NCBI RefSeq assembly: GCF_002086635.1
Contig: NZ_MVHD01000010.1
Span: 1 to 64,000, forward strand
Length of the DNA: 64,000 bases
DNA from: Mycobacterium alsense
GTDB lineage: Bacteria; Actinomycetota; Actinomycetes; Mycobacteriales; Mycobacteriaceae
Reading direction: 5' to 3'
The number at the start of each line of letters is the position of its first letter. Position 1 is the first letter of the stretch. The notes below the pieces were generated by a model. That model was not told the DNA's origin and searched no databases. It worked only from the letters and a program-made list of their open reading frames with translations. Positions 1-9,795 of the stretch are shown here, piece by piece. Position numbers and translations under genes: made by a program.

Positions 1-488
1 ATCGTCAGTCCTTCCCGCCAAGCTCACGCTCGGCGTGTCAGACCAAGATCAGATCCACCGTTGTTCTGACAGTCCCCTTGACCACAGAAATCGTGCGTTG
101 GTACCCGCCGTCGGAGCTCAAGACACTCCTAAACCGTAACAGCGTCGGCCCAGACCACCGTTAATCAACGAGGCCGAAGCCGCTTGGAGCTCGTGTCGGC
201 ACCCATCGGTCGCAAGTCGCTGGACCGAAACAGCGGTCACGACAAGGTGGACATCGCAAGCAGTTTGGAGCAGCCGCTGTGTGGGACTAAAGGCCGCGGT
301 TGTAGCCCTTTCGGGGGACACATGTGTGTAGACATAGAGCTTCTGTAACGCTCACTGAGTCGCAGATCGCTTAGCCAAGGCCCGGGCACGAGCCCAGCCG
401 GAACTATCAGCCGTTGGCTGGCTACGGCTATCTTTCGGGCTTGCGGAGATGGCGCGGAGAGAAAGTTGATGCGACTTACGTCGCCAAA
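1..488. other. No supportable gene; non-coding or decayed DNA
   Basis: Short open frames exist on both strands here, but none has a recognisable domain, a convincing ribosome-binding site or mycobacterial third-position GC bias. The base composition is visibly less GC-rich than the neighbouring genes. It lies just beyond the 3' end of the kinase gene, so it may hold that gene's terminator or an eroded gene that continues outside the window. Confidence 0.5.
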
Positions 489-2048
489 TCAGTTGTACGC
501 TGTACTCCCCGCAACAGGATGTGTCGTGCTGATGATCTTGGCGATGCAGTGATCCCGGTCGAATCCTTGACTCCGACACCACGCCAACGCACCTGCGGAG
601 TCGCCGAACGTAATGCCGGCTACGGTCACCCAGAAGTCCGGCGCGGAGAACGTCGACCAGTCACCCGACCAGAGCAACCGCGCGTCGGGGTACCGCTGCC
701 TGAGCTGTAGGTGCTCCTGCAGCGTCATCGCGTTGTCCCACACGACGCCGTTGTCCACGACACCCGGGCGCTTCGAGCTGAGCTGGGGGACCCAGCGGTC
801 GACAAGGTGCTCGCTGACGAAAGAGCGGTCATCACTGGCGATTTGCCGCAGCTGCTGGAAAGGATCCTGGGGAGCAGACGCCGTTGTCGTCGGCGCCCGA
901 ACCGTGTGCGTCACTGAAGGAGGCTCCGTTACGCCTGTGGTAACAGGTTCGGTGTAGGGGACAAGCGACGACGTCGAGGGCTCGGAGTTGGTGGAGTCCC
1001 GGTGAGCAAGCAGGCCGATGATGACACCGACGCCGCATACCAGTGCCACCACGACCGCGATGGCGGCCCCTACTAGAAATTGTCGTGTGGCTCCTCGCTT
1101 GGAGCCACCCACAGGTGTCGGATCCGTTGTTGGATAAGGGTATTGCGGGTTGAACGGCGGATAGCTGGGCGGCCCACTCGGGTATTGGGGTGCGGGTTGC
1201 GGCGCTGCCGGAGCCGACACGGCGGGACTAGCCGAGAGCGCACGCTTTGCGGCAAGTCCCAGAGCTCCGGCACTGGGGTAGCGGTCGGCGGGATTCTTGG
1301 CCATGCCGCGAGCGATCACTTCGTCAAAAGCCGTCGGCACTCGCGGGTTCACCGCGCTGGGCCGCGGAGGCGGTGAGTTGACGTGGGCGCCGATGGCCTG
1401 CGCCGCGCTGTGAGTGGGAAACGGTTTGTCGCCCGTGAGCGCTTGGTAGAGGACGCATGCCAGCGAGTAGACGTCGACTGCCGCAGTGGCATTGTCGTCG
1501 CCGAATCGTTCCGGGGCCATGTAGTCGAAGGTGCCCACCTGATAGCCCGCCAGGGTCAGATGCGTGTCACCGCTGGCTTCGGCGATGCCAAAGTCCACCA
1601 GGTACGCGAATTCGCTGGGGGTGACCAAAATGTTTTGCGGTTTTACGTCGCGATGGATCAGTCCTTCGGCGTGAGCGGCGTCCAACGCCGACGCGATCTG
1701 CCGAATGATGTCTGTGGCACCCTCCGGATCCAGGGGGCCTTTCTTAAGCATGTCGTGCAGTGTCTGACCATGGACCAATCGCATGTCGATGTACAGGATG
1801 CCGTTGATCTGTCCCCAGTCATGGATTGGAATGACATGCGGTTCTTGCAGGATTGCCGCAGCACGGGACTCGCGCATAAATCGCGCACGGAAGATCTCGT
1901 CTTGCGCGTACTGGTCCGCGAGCAGTTTCAAGGCGACGACCCTGCCCTTAACAGTGTCGTAGGCCTCATAGACCTCGCCCATGCCGCCTCGTCCGAGCAG
2001 CCGCCTGATGGCGTACTTGCCGAATGTCTGGCCCACCCGCGACGTCAC
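489..2048 (-). CDS. Membrane-anchored eukaryotic-type Ser/Thr protein kinase (Pkn family)
   Basis: A 519-residue transmembrane signalling kinase. The cytosolic N-terminal catalytic domain shows the glycine loop (LLGRGGMGEVYEA, about residues 17-29), the ATP-binding lysine at K41 (VVALKLL), the catalytic loop HRDVKPQN at 132-139, DFG at 152-154 and the APE element near 178-180. A Pro-rich juxtamembrane linker (about 275-315) leads to one transmembrane helix at about 322-347. The extracellular sensor of roughly 170 residues begins with a Ser/Thr/Pro-rich stretch and has two cysteines near its C-terminus. The start is GTG with AGGTAAGA just upstream. It lies 195 bp downstream of the PE-PPE gene on the same strand, so it may be read with the mce operon or from its own promoter. 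The exact pkn ortholog is not assigned because the sensor domain is not one I recognise. Confidence 0.92.
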   Translation of the reverse strand: MTSRVGQTFGKYAIRRLLGRGGMGEVYEAYDTVKGRVVALKLLADQYAQDEIFRARFMRESRAAAILQEPHVIPIHDWGQINGILYIDMRLVHGQTLHDMLKKGPLDPEGATDIIRQIASALDAAHAEGLIHRDVKPQNILVTPSEFAYLVDFGIAEASGDTHLTLAGYQVGTFDYMAPERFGDDNATAAVDVYSLACVLYQALTGDKPFPTHSAAQAIGAHVNSPPPRPSAVNPRVPTAFDEVIARGMAKNPADRYPSAGALGLAAKRALSASPAVSAPAAPQPAPQYPSGPPSYPPFNPQYPYPTTDPTPVGGSKRGATRQFLVGAAIAVVVALVCGVGVIIGLLAHRDSTNSEPSTSSLVPYTEPVTTGVTEPPSVTHTVRAPTTTASAPQDPFQQLRQIASDDRSFVSEHLVDRWVPQLSSKRPGVVDNGVVWDNAMTLQEHLQLRQRYPDARLLWSGDWSTFSAPDFWVTVAGITFGDSAGALAWCRSQGFDRDHCIAKIISTTHPVAGSTAYN

Positions 2049-2243
2049 TCTTACCTTCCCTTTCGTGGCTGCGGTCAGTATCGGCTGACTACACGCCGTT
2101 ACGCAGCGGTTTACCCAGGAAAATTTGTATTTATGCCGCGCTCGAGAATGGATCCGTCAAAGGCGCCCGGTGATTCAAGGCGGTCAAAACCGCGTCGGCA
2201 AGGAGCGGCGCTGGCCGTCTACCGGTACTGAGCCACGCGGCTA

Positions 2244-3659
2244 CTACGCAACCGCCATCATGTACGCCAGGTCGTTGATCGCCGGATATGTCGTCGCGTA
2301 GTACGACGGCGGCAGCGCGCCGAAGTCGACCAGCGCGTCGATGACGCCCTGCTGCGCCCCGAGGACCAGCTGCCCGCCGATGGTAAATGGATTGAAATTC
2401 GGCGGGGGAGACGGCGCGTACGTGGGCTGGTCGATGAGGATGTTGTAGGGCGGGGGAACCATCCGCAGCAAATCGTCCACGGGGCTGAAGCCCGGCCACA
2501 GCTGCGCTTGGGTGGGGATATTGGCGTAGCCGTTGGGGTTGTAGCCCAGGTTAACCAGCACCCGGAGATCGGGCTGCAGCAGGTCGGCCAGCGGCGTGCC
2601 GAACACGGGGATATAGCGCAGCGGCTCGACCAGCGGCAGGTTTTGTTGCGGAATCATGTAGTAGTGCGTCATCCCGCCGTTGGCGTAGTAACCCGGCGAC
2701 GTCGCCAACGGCACCGCGCCGGCCAGCTGGTCGGGCGTCAGGAACGCATACGTGGGATGTGCAAAGGCGGCGCCGGCGATGGTGTTGAGGTCGGCCACGA
2801 TGTTGAGCGGGTACTGCGGGAAGTTGGCCAGGCCGTCGTACTGCAGGGTGTAAATGGTTGTCGGGTACGGGGTGTCGGGCGGGGTCGGGCCCGCGGTCGA
2901 GATGTCCAGAATCGGAATGTGCACATTGAACCGCGAGAACAGGCCGCCGTTGGGCGTGTCCCCGTTGCCGATCAGCATGAACGACAGGTCGCTGGGGCTC
3001 GGCCGCGCGAAGGCGGGCAGGGCATCCAGCGCCCGCATCTCCAGGGTCGCGATCACCGCGCTCTGCGAATAGCCGAACACCAGCATCGGGTTGCCGGGCG
3101 GGTTGTTCATGATGGCGTTGTTCAGGATCATCTGCCCCTGGAACACCGACTGGTCCAGCGTCAGCGAGCCGAAGAACGGCGCGACCTGCTCGGGCGTGTA
3201 CAGGCCGAACGGGTTGAACCCGGCGTACAGCGGGTTGGACTGGATGAACAGGTTGTTGATGGCGGCGACGTAGCCGGGCGTGGGCCCCGGGTTGAACGTC
3301 CCGCCCATGATCAGCGCGGTCGCGGCCGCGCTGGTGGGCGCGTTCGCGGCGCCGACGGCCCGCTGCAGCAGGGACGCGCCGGCGGCCTCGGCGCCCGCGT
3401 ACGACGCCGCGCCGGCCCGAAGCGCCTGAACAAATGCCTCCTGATACGCCGCCGCCTGCGCGCCGAGCGCCTGAAACCGCTGACCGTGCGACGAGAACAC
3501 AGCCGCGATGGCCGCCGACACCTCGTCCTCGGCCGCGGCCAGAACGCCGGTCGTCGGCGCCGCCGCGGCCGCGTGGGCCACGTTCAGACTCGAGCCGATG
3601 CCGGCCACCTCCGTGGCCGCCGTCGCCAGCGCCTCGGAAACCACGCTCACGAACGACAT
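2244..3659 (-). CDS. PE family protein with C-terminal PE-PPE (alpha/beta-hydrolase) domain
   Basis: 471 residues. Residues 1-90 form an Ala-rich PE domain (begins MSFVSVVSEAL, with YxxxE-like YQEAF near its end), the signal used for ESX/type VII export in this family. The rest is a PE-PPE domain, a serine alpha/beta-hydrolase fold found on cell-surface mycobacterial proteins. The nucleophile elbow is visible as FGYSQSA. I chose the ATG at 3659 because GAGGAGG lies just upstream. A GTG at 3674 would place that ribosome-binding site inside the coding region. The gene follows mceF by only 11 bp on the same strand, so it is probably the last gene of the mce transcript. The likely role is an esterase or lipase-like enzyme at the envelope; the substrate is unknown. 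Confidence 0.88.
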   Translation of the reverse strand: MSFVSVVSEALATAATEVAGIGSSLNVAHAAAAAPTTGVLAAAEDEVSAAIAAVFSSHGQRFQALGAQAAAYQEAFVQALRAGAASYAGAEAAGASLLQRAVGAANAPTSAAATALIMGGTFNPGPTPGYVAAINNLFIQSNPLYAGFNPFGLYTPEQVAPFFGSLTLDQSVFQGQMILNNAIMNNPPGNPMLVFGYSQSAVIATLEMRALDALPAFARPSPSDLSFMLIGNGDTPNGGLFSRFNVHIPILDISTAGPTPPDTPYPTTIYTLQYDGLANFPQYPLNIVADLNTIAGAAFAHPTYAFLTPDQLAGAVPLATSPGYYANGGMTHYYMIPQQNLPLVEPLRYIPVFGTPLADLLQPDLRVLVNLGYNPNGYANIPTQAQLWPGFSPVDDLLRMVPPPYNILIDQPTYAPSPPPNFNPFTIGGQLVLGAQQGVIDALVDFGALPPSYYATTYPAINDLAYMMAVA

Positions 3660-3670
3660 CTCAGGCCTCC

Positions 3671-5221
3671 TCACCCCTGCATGAGCATGTCCTTCCAGGA
3701 CGTCGCCCTGGAGGAACGCGCCAGGTCACCCTGCCGAACCAGCCGCCCGTCGGGCGTGACGTACTTGCCGGTCGCCGGGTCGTAGTGGGCGGTGGCGACC
3801 GACGGCGCCACGCCGGAACCGTTGCCCCCGAACGCGCTTGGCGCCGTTGGTGGCTGGTTGAGCGAACCCGGCGCCGGCGGCCCCGGCGGTGTTCCGGCGG
3901 GCGCCGCACCCGGCGGCAGCGGCGTCCCGTCGACCGGGCCGAAGATCCGCTCGGGAACGGTGACCCGGTCATCGGGCGGGACCCCCTGCGAGAGCAAGTT
4001 CGGATCCAGCGGGTACGGCCCCAGCACGTGCTGGCGCTGCGCCAGCGGCTCGTACGGCTCGTCGCTGTTGCAGATTTCGACTGTGGGAGCGCGCTTTCCG
4101 GGATGCCCCATGCACGGATTGTTGCGGACACCGCGCACGGCGATGGGGGAGTCCTGCGGAAGCTTGCAATACAAATTGTCGGGGGTGTCGCGCTCCGACG
4201 TGTCGGCCGGCGAACGCCACTCCGACGGCGGCAAAAACCCCACCGTGCACGCCGGCGGGTCGGCGATCGTCAGCGTGAAACCGCCCACGGCCAGGCCGGT
4301 CGGGTTGTTGATGACCCCGTAGGAGCTGTACGCCGCCACGCTCGGCGGCAGCAGCACCAGCAGCTGCTCCAGCGACGGGTGATACGTCACGCCGATCTGC
4401 CCGATGGTGGTCAGGTTGGCCAGCAACACCGGCAGGGTGGGCTTCACCTGGGTCAGCAGCCGCGAAACCTCCTGCGCGAAGCCGGGTCCGGTCTGCAGCA
4501 GCTTGCGGATCTGCGGGTCGTCGGCCACCAGCTGGCCGGTGACCCCGGCGAGGCTGCGCGCCCAGCGCCGGGTGGCCTCGGTGGTCTGGGCCTGCGCGTC
4601 CAGGAACGGGACCGCGTCGTTCACCAAGGCATTGGTGTGGTCGGCGGTCTCGCGGGCGTCGTGCGAGAGCCGGCCCGACGAGTCGACCAGCGACTGAAAG
4701 TCGAAGCCCGCCCCGTTGAACGCCTTGAACGACTCGTCGAGCAGTTGGGAGAGCCGGTCTTTGGGGATGCTGCCGACCAACGCGCTGAGCCGATCCAGCA
4801 TCGGCCCCACCGGCTGCGGGATGCTGGTGTCGCGCGCGTCGATCACCGACCCGTCGCGCAGATACGGCGGCGACTCCGAGCGCGGCACCAGATCCACGTA
4901 CTGCTCGCCCACCGCCGACATGCTGCGCACCGCGGCGTGCACGTCGGCCGGGATCTTCGGCGACGTGTCGATCGACAGCGTGGCTTCCGCGCCCGTTGCG
5001 GTGGGGCCCACCGCGGTCACCTTGCCGACCTGCACGCCGCGGTAGGTGACGTTGCCGAACCGGTACAGCCCCCCGGTGTCCGGCAGCTCCAATTTCACCG
5101 TGACCCGGCCGATCCCGAGCAGCGTCGGCACCTGCATGTACACGAAGAACATGGCCGCCATGCCGATCACCGACGCGATCGCGAACACGGTCAGCTGGAT
5201 GCGCACGAATCGGGTCAGCAT
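3671..5221 (-). CDS. mceF: Mce family protein, F position
   Basis: 516 residues, sixth gene of the mce set. MCE proteins are periplasmic, membrane-anchored substrate-binding subunits that line a hydrophobic conduit for lipid import. A single N-terminal transmembrane anchor follows MLTRFVRIQ, then an MCE domain (about residues 35-115), a long helical region and a Pro/Gly-rich C-terminal tail of about 100 residues. Cysteines occur in the region after the helices (TIADPPACTVGF, NLYCKL, NNPCMG, VEICNSD), which may form disulfides. The ATG at 5221 shares one base with the mceE stop (TGATG), so the two are translationally coupled. An upstream in-frame start would run through mceE and is not credible. 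Confidence 0.93.
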   Translation of the reverse strand: MLTRFVRIQLTVFAIASVIGMAAMFFVYMQVPTLLGIGRVTVKLELPDTGGLYRFGNVTYRGVQVGKVTAVGPTATGAEATLSIDTSPKIPADVHAAVRSMSAVGEQYVDLVPRSESPPYLRDGSVIDARDTSIPQPVGPMLDRLSALVGSIPKDRLSQLLDESFKAFNGAGFDFQSLVDSSGRLSHDARETADHTNALVNDAVPFLDAQAQTTEATRRWARSLAGVTGQLVADDPQIRKLLQTGPGFAQEVSRLLTQVKPTLPVLLANLTTIGQIGVTYHPSLEQLLVLLPPSVAAYSSYGVINNPTGLAVGGFTLTIADPPACTVGFLPPSEWRSPADTSERDTPDNLYCKLPQDSPIAVRGVRNNPCMGHPGKRAPTVEICNSDEPYEPLAQRQHVLGPYPLDPNLLSQGVPPDDRVTVPERIFGPVDGTPLPPGAAPAGTPPGPPAPGSLNQPPTAPSAFGGNGSGVAPSVATAHYDPATGKYVTPDGRLVRQGDLARSSRATSWKDMLMQG

Positions 5222-6417
5222 CAGCCGCCGCCGTCCACGGGCGCGATGGCGCTCAGGTCGGGGGCCACCACGGCCGGCGCGGCGGCCGGCGCCGGCGCCG
5301 GGGCGGGGCCGGCTGGCGCGGGCGGATTCACGCCCACCCCCAACGGGTCCAGGGTGTGGCCGAGGTACCACGGATCCCCGGGCGCGGGCACCAGCGGCGC
5401 GTCGGGATCCCCCCAGCGGGTGCCGGCCAGCAGCGTCCGCTTCAACCGGGGCACGGTCATGTCGACGACGGCGAACACGTTGAAGTAGTCGCCGCGGATG
5501 GCCCGGTCGACGAAGTTCTGGGTGAACGGGAACGTCGGGATGTAGCCCAGCAGGATGGGCAGCTCGGGCCCCACGTCGGCCAGCGCCCGGATCGTCGGCT
5601 CGAGGTTCTGCAGGTCCTTCACCAGGTCGGCCTGCGCGTCGTTGACGAGCCGGGTCGCGGTGTCGGAGAACACGTGCAGCTTCTCCAGCGCGGCGGTGAG
5701 GCGCGGGCGCTCGCGGATCAACACGTCGATCGCGGGCGGGATCTTGCGCAGCGCATCGGCGATCACCTCGTGCTGCGACGCGAACGTGCCGGCCAGCCGG
5801 TCCAGCGCGTCGATGGAGGCGACGATCCGGTCCCGCTGATCATCGAGCACCCCGACGAAATCGTCGAGCCGCGACAGCAATTCGCGAACGTCGTTCTCGC
5901 GCCCCGACAGCGCCGCGCTGGAGTTGTGGATGATGTCACCGATCTGGCCGAGGCCGCCGGTGTTCAGCAGCACGGACAGCGCCGACAGGGTCTGCTCGGT
6001 CGACGGGTACGACGACGAGCGGTCCAGCGGGATGGTGGTCCCGGGCTCGAGGCGGCCCTGCGGCCGCTGGCCCAGCGGGGGATTGAGCTCGACGTGCATC
6101 GACCCCAACAGGCTGGTCTGCCCGACGGCGGCCACCGCGTTGGCGGGCACGACGACGTCGGGCTTGACGGAGACCTCGACGTCGGCGTGGTCGCCCTTGA
6201 CCCGCATCCGGCCGACGCTGCCCACCACGACGTCGGCCATCATCACCGGCGAATTCGATTCCAGCGTGCCGACATTGGCGATCTCGATGTGATAGACGTT
6301 GGCGTGCGGGCCGCGGCCCACCGCGCCGGGCAGCGGCAGCGAGTTGACGCCCTGGAACGCGCAGCCCCCGACCGACAGCGCGCACGCGACCACACCCAGC
6401 GCCCGGAGCGCGCTCAC
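5221..6417 (-). CDS. mceE: Mce family lipoprotein, E position (LprK-like)
   Basis: 398 residues. The N-terminus has a lipoprotein signal peptide ending in a lipobox (ALSVGGC), with the lipidated Cys at about residue 17; this is the hallmark of the E subunit of mce operons. An MCE domain follows (about 40-120), then a long alpha-helical stretch and an Ala/Pro-rich tail. The start is GTG at 6417 and overlaps the mceD stop as GTGA. It should be lipid-anchored on the outer face of the plasma membrane and contribute to the hexameric MCE conduit. Confidence 0.93.
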   Translation of the reverse strand: MSALRALGVVACALSVGGCAFQGVNSLPLPGAVGRGPHANVYHIEIANVGTLESNSPVMMADVVVGSVGRMRVKGDHADVEVSVKPDVVVPANAVAAVGQTSLLGSMHVELNPPLGQRPQGRLEPGTTIPLDRSSSYPSTEQTLSALSVLLNTGGLGQIGDIIHNSSAALSGRENDVRELLSRLDDFVGVLDDQRDRIVASIDALDRLAGTFASQHEVIADALRKIPPAIDVLIRERPRLTAALEKLHVFSDTATRLVNDAQADLVKDLQNLEPTIRALADVGPELPILLGYIPTFPFTQNFVDRAIRGDYFNVFAVVDMTVPRLKRTLLAGTRWGDPDAPLVPAPGDPWYLGHTLDPLGVGVNPPAPAGPAPAPAPAAAPAVVAPDLSAIAPVDGGG

Positions 6418-7700
6418 GGCGGCGGCCCCTGCCCCGGCAGCAGCATGTCGTCCACGGTCCGGGGCGCCGTGTCGGTCAGCCCGGCGTAGGCCGACACCGC
6501 GGGCGGGATGTCGGGGGCCTGCGGGCGCGGCCCCTCGCCGCCGGGCGCCAGGCGCGGCTCGGCGTAGATGATCTTCCCGGGCGTGGCGATCTGCTGCAGA
6601 ATCAGATTCGTCGGGATGGGCAGCTCGTTGAAGTTGGCGGTGCGCAACCCGGGGCCCAGGTACTCGCCGCACAGCTTGCCCGTCTCCGCGGCGGTGACGT
6701 TGGCGGCGGCCCCGATCGCGCCGCAGAGGAACTGCGTCGGGTTGGAGAAGTTGTTGATGATGAAGCTGCCCATCGCCCCCGGGGTGTTGGGGTTGTAGAT
6801 GTTGTAGCCGTTGGCAAAAGCGGTGGGGGCCGCGTGCAGGATGTTCTCCACGTCGAGGCGATGGTCGACCAGCACCTGGGTGACGTCGGCCAGCCGCTGG
6901 ATCTGCTCGCTGGTCTTGTCCCGCGTCCCGGCGACGAACCGCTGCACCTCGCCGACGGCGACCGACAGGTTCGACAGCGCCGCGTCGAGGTCGGAGCGGC
7001 TGTCGTTGATCACGCTGCTCAGCGTCGCCAGCCGGTTTTGGAACTGCACGATCTGCTGGTTGCTGTCGCGCAGCGTGGTGACGAAGTTCTGCAGGTTCTT
7101 GATGATGTCGACGATGTTGCCGCTGCCGTGGGCCAGGATCCGGCCGATGCCGGACAGCTGTGCGAGCGTCTGGCGCAGCTTCTCGCCGTTGCCGTCCATC
7201 GCGCCCGCGGCGCTGTCGATGAACCGGCTGACCGCCGTCGCCGACATGTCGCCGTTCGGCCCCAGATCCGTTGCCAGCCTGGTCAATTGCTTGGTGACCT
7301 CGTCCCATTCGACGGGCACCGCGGTGCGGTCGAGGCCGATGACGGCGCCGTCGCGCATCGTGGGTCCGGTCCTGCGGTAGGCGGGGGTCAGCTGCACGTA
7401 GCGCGCGGCGACCAGGTTCTGCGCGACGATGACCGCCTTGGCGTCCGCCGGGATCGGCACGCCGCGGTCGACGCGCAACGTCACCCTGGCGCGGCTGGGC
7501 TGCGGCTGCACCGAGCCCACGGTGCCGACCTTCACGCCGGACACCCGGATCTCGTCGCCGGCGTAGATGCCGGTCGCCGACGGGAAATACGCGGTGATGG
7601 CCAGCGGGTGAAAGAACGTCTCGCGCACCAGGAACGCGGTGGCGCCGGCGAGCAAAACCACCAGCAGCGCGCCCACCGCCAGGCGACCGCGGCCGCTCAC
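6414..7700 (-). CDS. mceD: Mce family protein, D position
   Basis: 428 residues. It has an N-terminal transmembrane anchor (about residues 7-25), an MCE domain with the characteristic SGVKVGTV segment near residue 55, a helical coiled region to about 300 and a Pro-rich C-terminus. Start GTG at 7700 overlaps the preceding mceC stop (GTGA), and its own stop overlaps mceE. It is expected to be one of the six MCE subunits of a lipid importer. Letter assignment rests on gene order. Confidence 0.92.
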   Translation of the reverse strand: MSGRGRLAVGALLVVLLAGATAFLVRETFFHPLAITAYFPSATGIYAGDEIRVSGVKVGTVGSVQPQPSRARVTLRVDRGVPIPADAKAVIVAQNLVAARYVQLTPAYRRTGPTMRDGAVIGLDRTAVPVEWDEVTKQLTRLATDLGPNGDMSATAVSRFIDSAAGAMDGNGEKLRQTLAQLSGIGRILAHGSGNIVDIIKNLQNFVTTLRDSNQQIVQFQNRLATLSSVINDSRSDLDAALSNLSVAVGEVQRFVAGTRDKTSEQIQRLADVTQVLVDHRLDVENILHAAPTAFANGYNIYNPNTPGAMGSFIINNFSNPTQFLCGAIGAAANVTAAETGKLCGEYLGPGLRTANFNELPIPTNLILQQIATPGKIIYAEPRLAPGGEGPRPQAPDIPPAVSAYAGLTDTAPRTVDDMLLPGQGPPP

Positions 7701-8758
7701 CGCGAGCCCCCCGGGATGCCGTTGTGCGGCCAGGGGAACAGCGCCCGCGGCATGTTCGGGTCACCGCGGCGGAACCCGAAGTAGTAGTCGAAGAACGGCT
7801 GGGTCAGCTCGGGCATCGCGAGGTTGGGCACGTAGGCGTTGTAGTAGAAGCCGTTGGCAACGGCCTCGCCCGAGGTGAATTCGTACTTCTTGAGCCCGGG
7901 CAGCGCCTTGGCGAGGTTGTCGCGGTTCTTCTCCAGCATCGCGGCCACGGAATTGAGCCGGTCCAGCGTCGGTTCCAGCTCCTTCTCGTTGTCGGCGACC
8001 AGCCCGGACAGCTGCTTGCTCACGGCCGACACGTTGGCCAGCAGCTCGCTGATCGCGTCGCGCCGCTTGACCAGCACGTCGAGCAGCACGTTGCCGTCGA
8101 GGATCAGCGCGTTGACCTCCTGGCTGCGCGCCGAGAGGATCCCGGTGACGTTGGCGGCGCTCTTGAGCAGCGCGTCCAGCGTTTCCCCGCGGCTGTTGAT
8201 CGCCCGCGACACCCGGGTCAGGCCCTCGAACGTCGGCCCCAACTGCGGGGCGATCTGGTCGATGGTGGCCGACAGCGCGTTCAGCGATTGGTTGAGGGTG
8301 TCGGTGCTCGTGGCGGCGACGTTGGTGGTCAGGTCCGAGACGGCCTCGCTCAGCGAATAGGGCGACGACGTCCTCGACACCGGGATGACGTCCCGAGGGC
8401 GCAGGGTGCCGGTTCCGGCCGGCTCCAGGGTCAGCACGCGCGCCCCCAGCAGTGTGCCGGTGCGGATGTGCGCGGTGGTCTGCGACCCCAGCCGCACCTT
8501 GGACTTGACCCCGAAGGTGACCAGCGCGTCGCCGTCGCGCAGCGAGACGTCGGAGACGGTGCCGACCTTGACCCCCGACACCAGGACCTTGTTTCCGGTG
8601 GCGAGGCCGCCCGCCTCGGAGAACAGCGCCTGGTAGTGGACCGTCGTCGCCCAGGACAGGAGCCGCTCGGGGCTCAGCCCGACGGCGATGACCAGCGCGA
8701 TGAGCACCGCGCCGATGAAGCCGGCCCGGATTTGGTGGGCGCCACGGTATTTCAGCAT
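7697..8758 (-). CDS. mceC: Mce family protein, C position
   Basis: 353 residues. Start MLKYRGAHQIRAG, transmembrane anchor about residues 13-31, MCE domain containing SGVKVGTV, then helical repeats rich in Leu/Asn. It ends with a short region (FFDYYFGFRRGDPN) of the kind seen in MceB/C proteins. The ATG at 8758 shares one base with the mceB stop (TGATG); an upstream in-frame start at 8797 would extend back into mceB and is unlikely. It is part of the six-gene MCE set. Confidence 0.92.
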   Translation of the reverse strand: MLKYRGAHQIRAGFIGAVLIALVIAVGLSPERLLSWATTVHYQALFSEAGGLATGNKVLVSGVKVGTVSDVSLRDGDALVTFGVKSKVRLGSQTTAHIRTGTLLGARVLTLEPAGTGTLRPRDVIPVSRTSSPYSLSEAVSDLTTNVAATSTDTLNQSLNALSATIDQIAPQLGPTFEGLTRVSRAINSRGETLDALLKSAANVTGILSARSQEVNALILDGNVLLDVLVKRRDAISELLANVSAVSKQLSGLVADNEKELEPTLDRLNSVAAMLEKNRDNLAKALPGLKKYEFTSGEAVANGFYYNAYVPNLAMPELTQPFFDYYFGFRRGDPNMPRALFPWPHNGIPGGSR

Positions 8759-9795
8759 CAGGGCTCCGCGCACCTTCCCTCGGTCTGCCGGAACCACGGG
8801 TAGACGGCGGTGCGGCCCTGCAGGTCGGTGACGCGGAAGGTCAACCCGCAGATGTAGTAGTTCACGAAGCTGCCGTAGGCGCCGGTGCGCGCGATCTTGC
8901 GGTAGTTGCTCGGCGCCCGCTGCAGGGCGTCGTCGAGGAATCCGTTGCCCTTCTCGAGCAGGGGAGCCAACCGGCTGAGCTGGTCGACGGTGCCGGCCAG
9001 CGGGGGGCGCGCCGCGCGCAGCAGGTCGGCCATCGACGCCGTGCCGTTGTCGAGCGCGGCGATGGCGTCGCCGATGGGGTCGCGGTCCTGCGACAGGTCG
9101 CTGACCAGGCGCTGCAGGCGTTCGATCGCGCCGGAGAACTGATCGCCTTGCCGGGCAAGGGTTTGCACCACCGTGTTGAGGTTGTCGATCAGCCTCTCGA
9201 CGGCCTCGTTCTTGGCGGCGACGTCGTTGGAAAACGACGACGTCTTGGCCAGCAGCGACTGCAGCGTCTGCCCCTGGCCGTCGAACACCTGCAGCAGCGC
9301 GGCGGCCAGGGCGTTGACGTCGCGCGGATTGAGGCCCCGGATAACGGGTTTCAGCCCGCCGAGCAGCAGGTCGAGATCCAGCGACGGCATGGTGCGCTCG
9401 ACCGGGATGCGCGTCCCCGGGGGCAGCACCCGCGTCGACCCGGGGCCGATGATCAGCTCCAGGTAGCGGTCGCCGACCAGGTTGAGGTAGCGCACGGCGG
9501 CCTTGCTGCCGGTGGTGAGCGCCACGTCGTCGTCGGCGTCGAAATCCACCACCACGCTGTTGTTGTCCTGCAGCGACACCGCGCGGACCGTGCCGACCCG
9601 AATCCCGGCCACCCGCACCGAATCTCCCGGCTTCAGCTGCGAGGCGTCGACGAAGACCGCGGAATACCTGTGGGTGGGGCCGTTGCGGAACTCACCGAAG
9701 ACGAAGAACAGGGAGACCGACAGCACCAGCATCACGGCGGCGAAGGTGCCGAACTTGACCAGCGTGCCCGCGATCGGGCGACCCCGCGCGCTCAT
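8758..9795 (-). CDS. mceB: Mce family protein, B position
   Basis: 345 residues. N-terminal transmembrane helix (about 10-30), then an MCE domain with the motif AGIRVGTV near residue 62 and the conserved segment RYLNLVGDRYLEL. The C-terminal part ends with the MceB-like motif FVNYYICGLTFRV. The ATG at 9795 overlaps the mceA stop as ATGA. Unlike MceA it has no long C-terminal extension. Role: MCE subunit of the putative lipid conduit. Confidence 0.92.
   Translation of the reverse strand: MSARGRPIAGTLVKFGTFAAVMLVLSVSLFFVFGEFRNGPTHRYSAVFVDASQLKPGDSVRVAGIRVGTVRAVSLQDNNSVVVDFDADDDVALTTGSKAAVRYLNLVGDRYLELIIGPGSTRVLPPGTRIPVERTMPSLDLDLLLGGLKPVIRGLNPRDVNALAAALLQVFDGQGQTLQSLLAKTSSFSNDVAAKNEAVERLIDNLNTVVQTLARQGDQFSGAIERLQRLVSDLSQDRDPIGDAIAALDNGTASMADLLRAARPPLAGTVDQLSRLAPLLEKGNGFLDDALQRAPSNYRKIARTGAYGSFVNYYICGLTFRVTDLQGRTAVYPWFRQTEGRCAEP

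Noticed and set aside
118..321. A 67-codon minus-strand frame at the left edge
   Set aside because: No domain, no ribosome-binding site and no coding-type base bias; left as non-coding.
3434..5488. A 684-codon plus-strand frame opposite mceF
   Set aside because: Arg/Pro/Gly-rich composition with no domain; it is the reverse-strand shadow of mceF and the PE gene.
5221..7764. An 847-codon open frame covering mceE and most of mceD
   Set aside because: Only its 3' part from 6417 matches MceE with a lipobox. The 5' part is Arg-rich antisense-like translation of mceD in another frame, a usual artefact of high GC.
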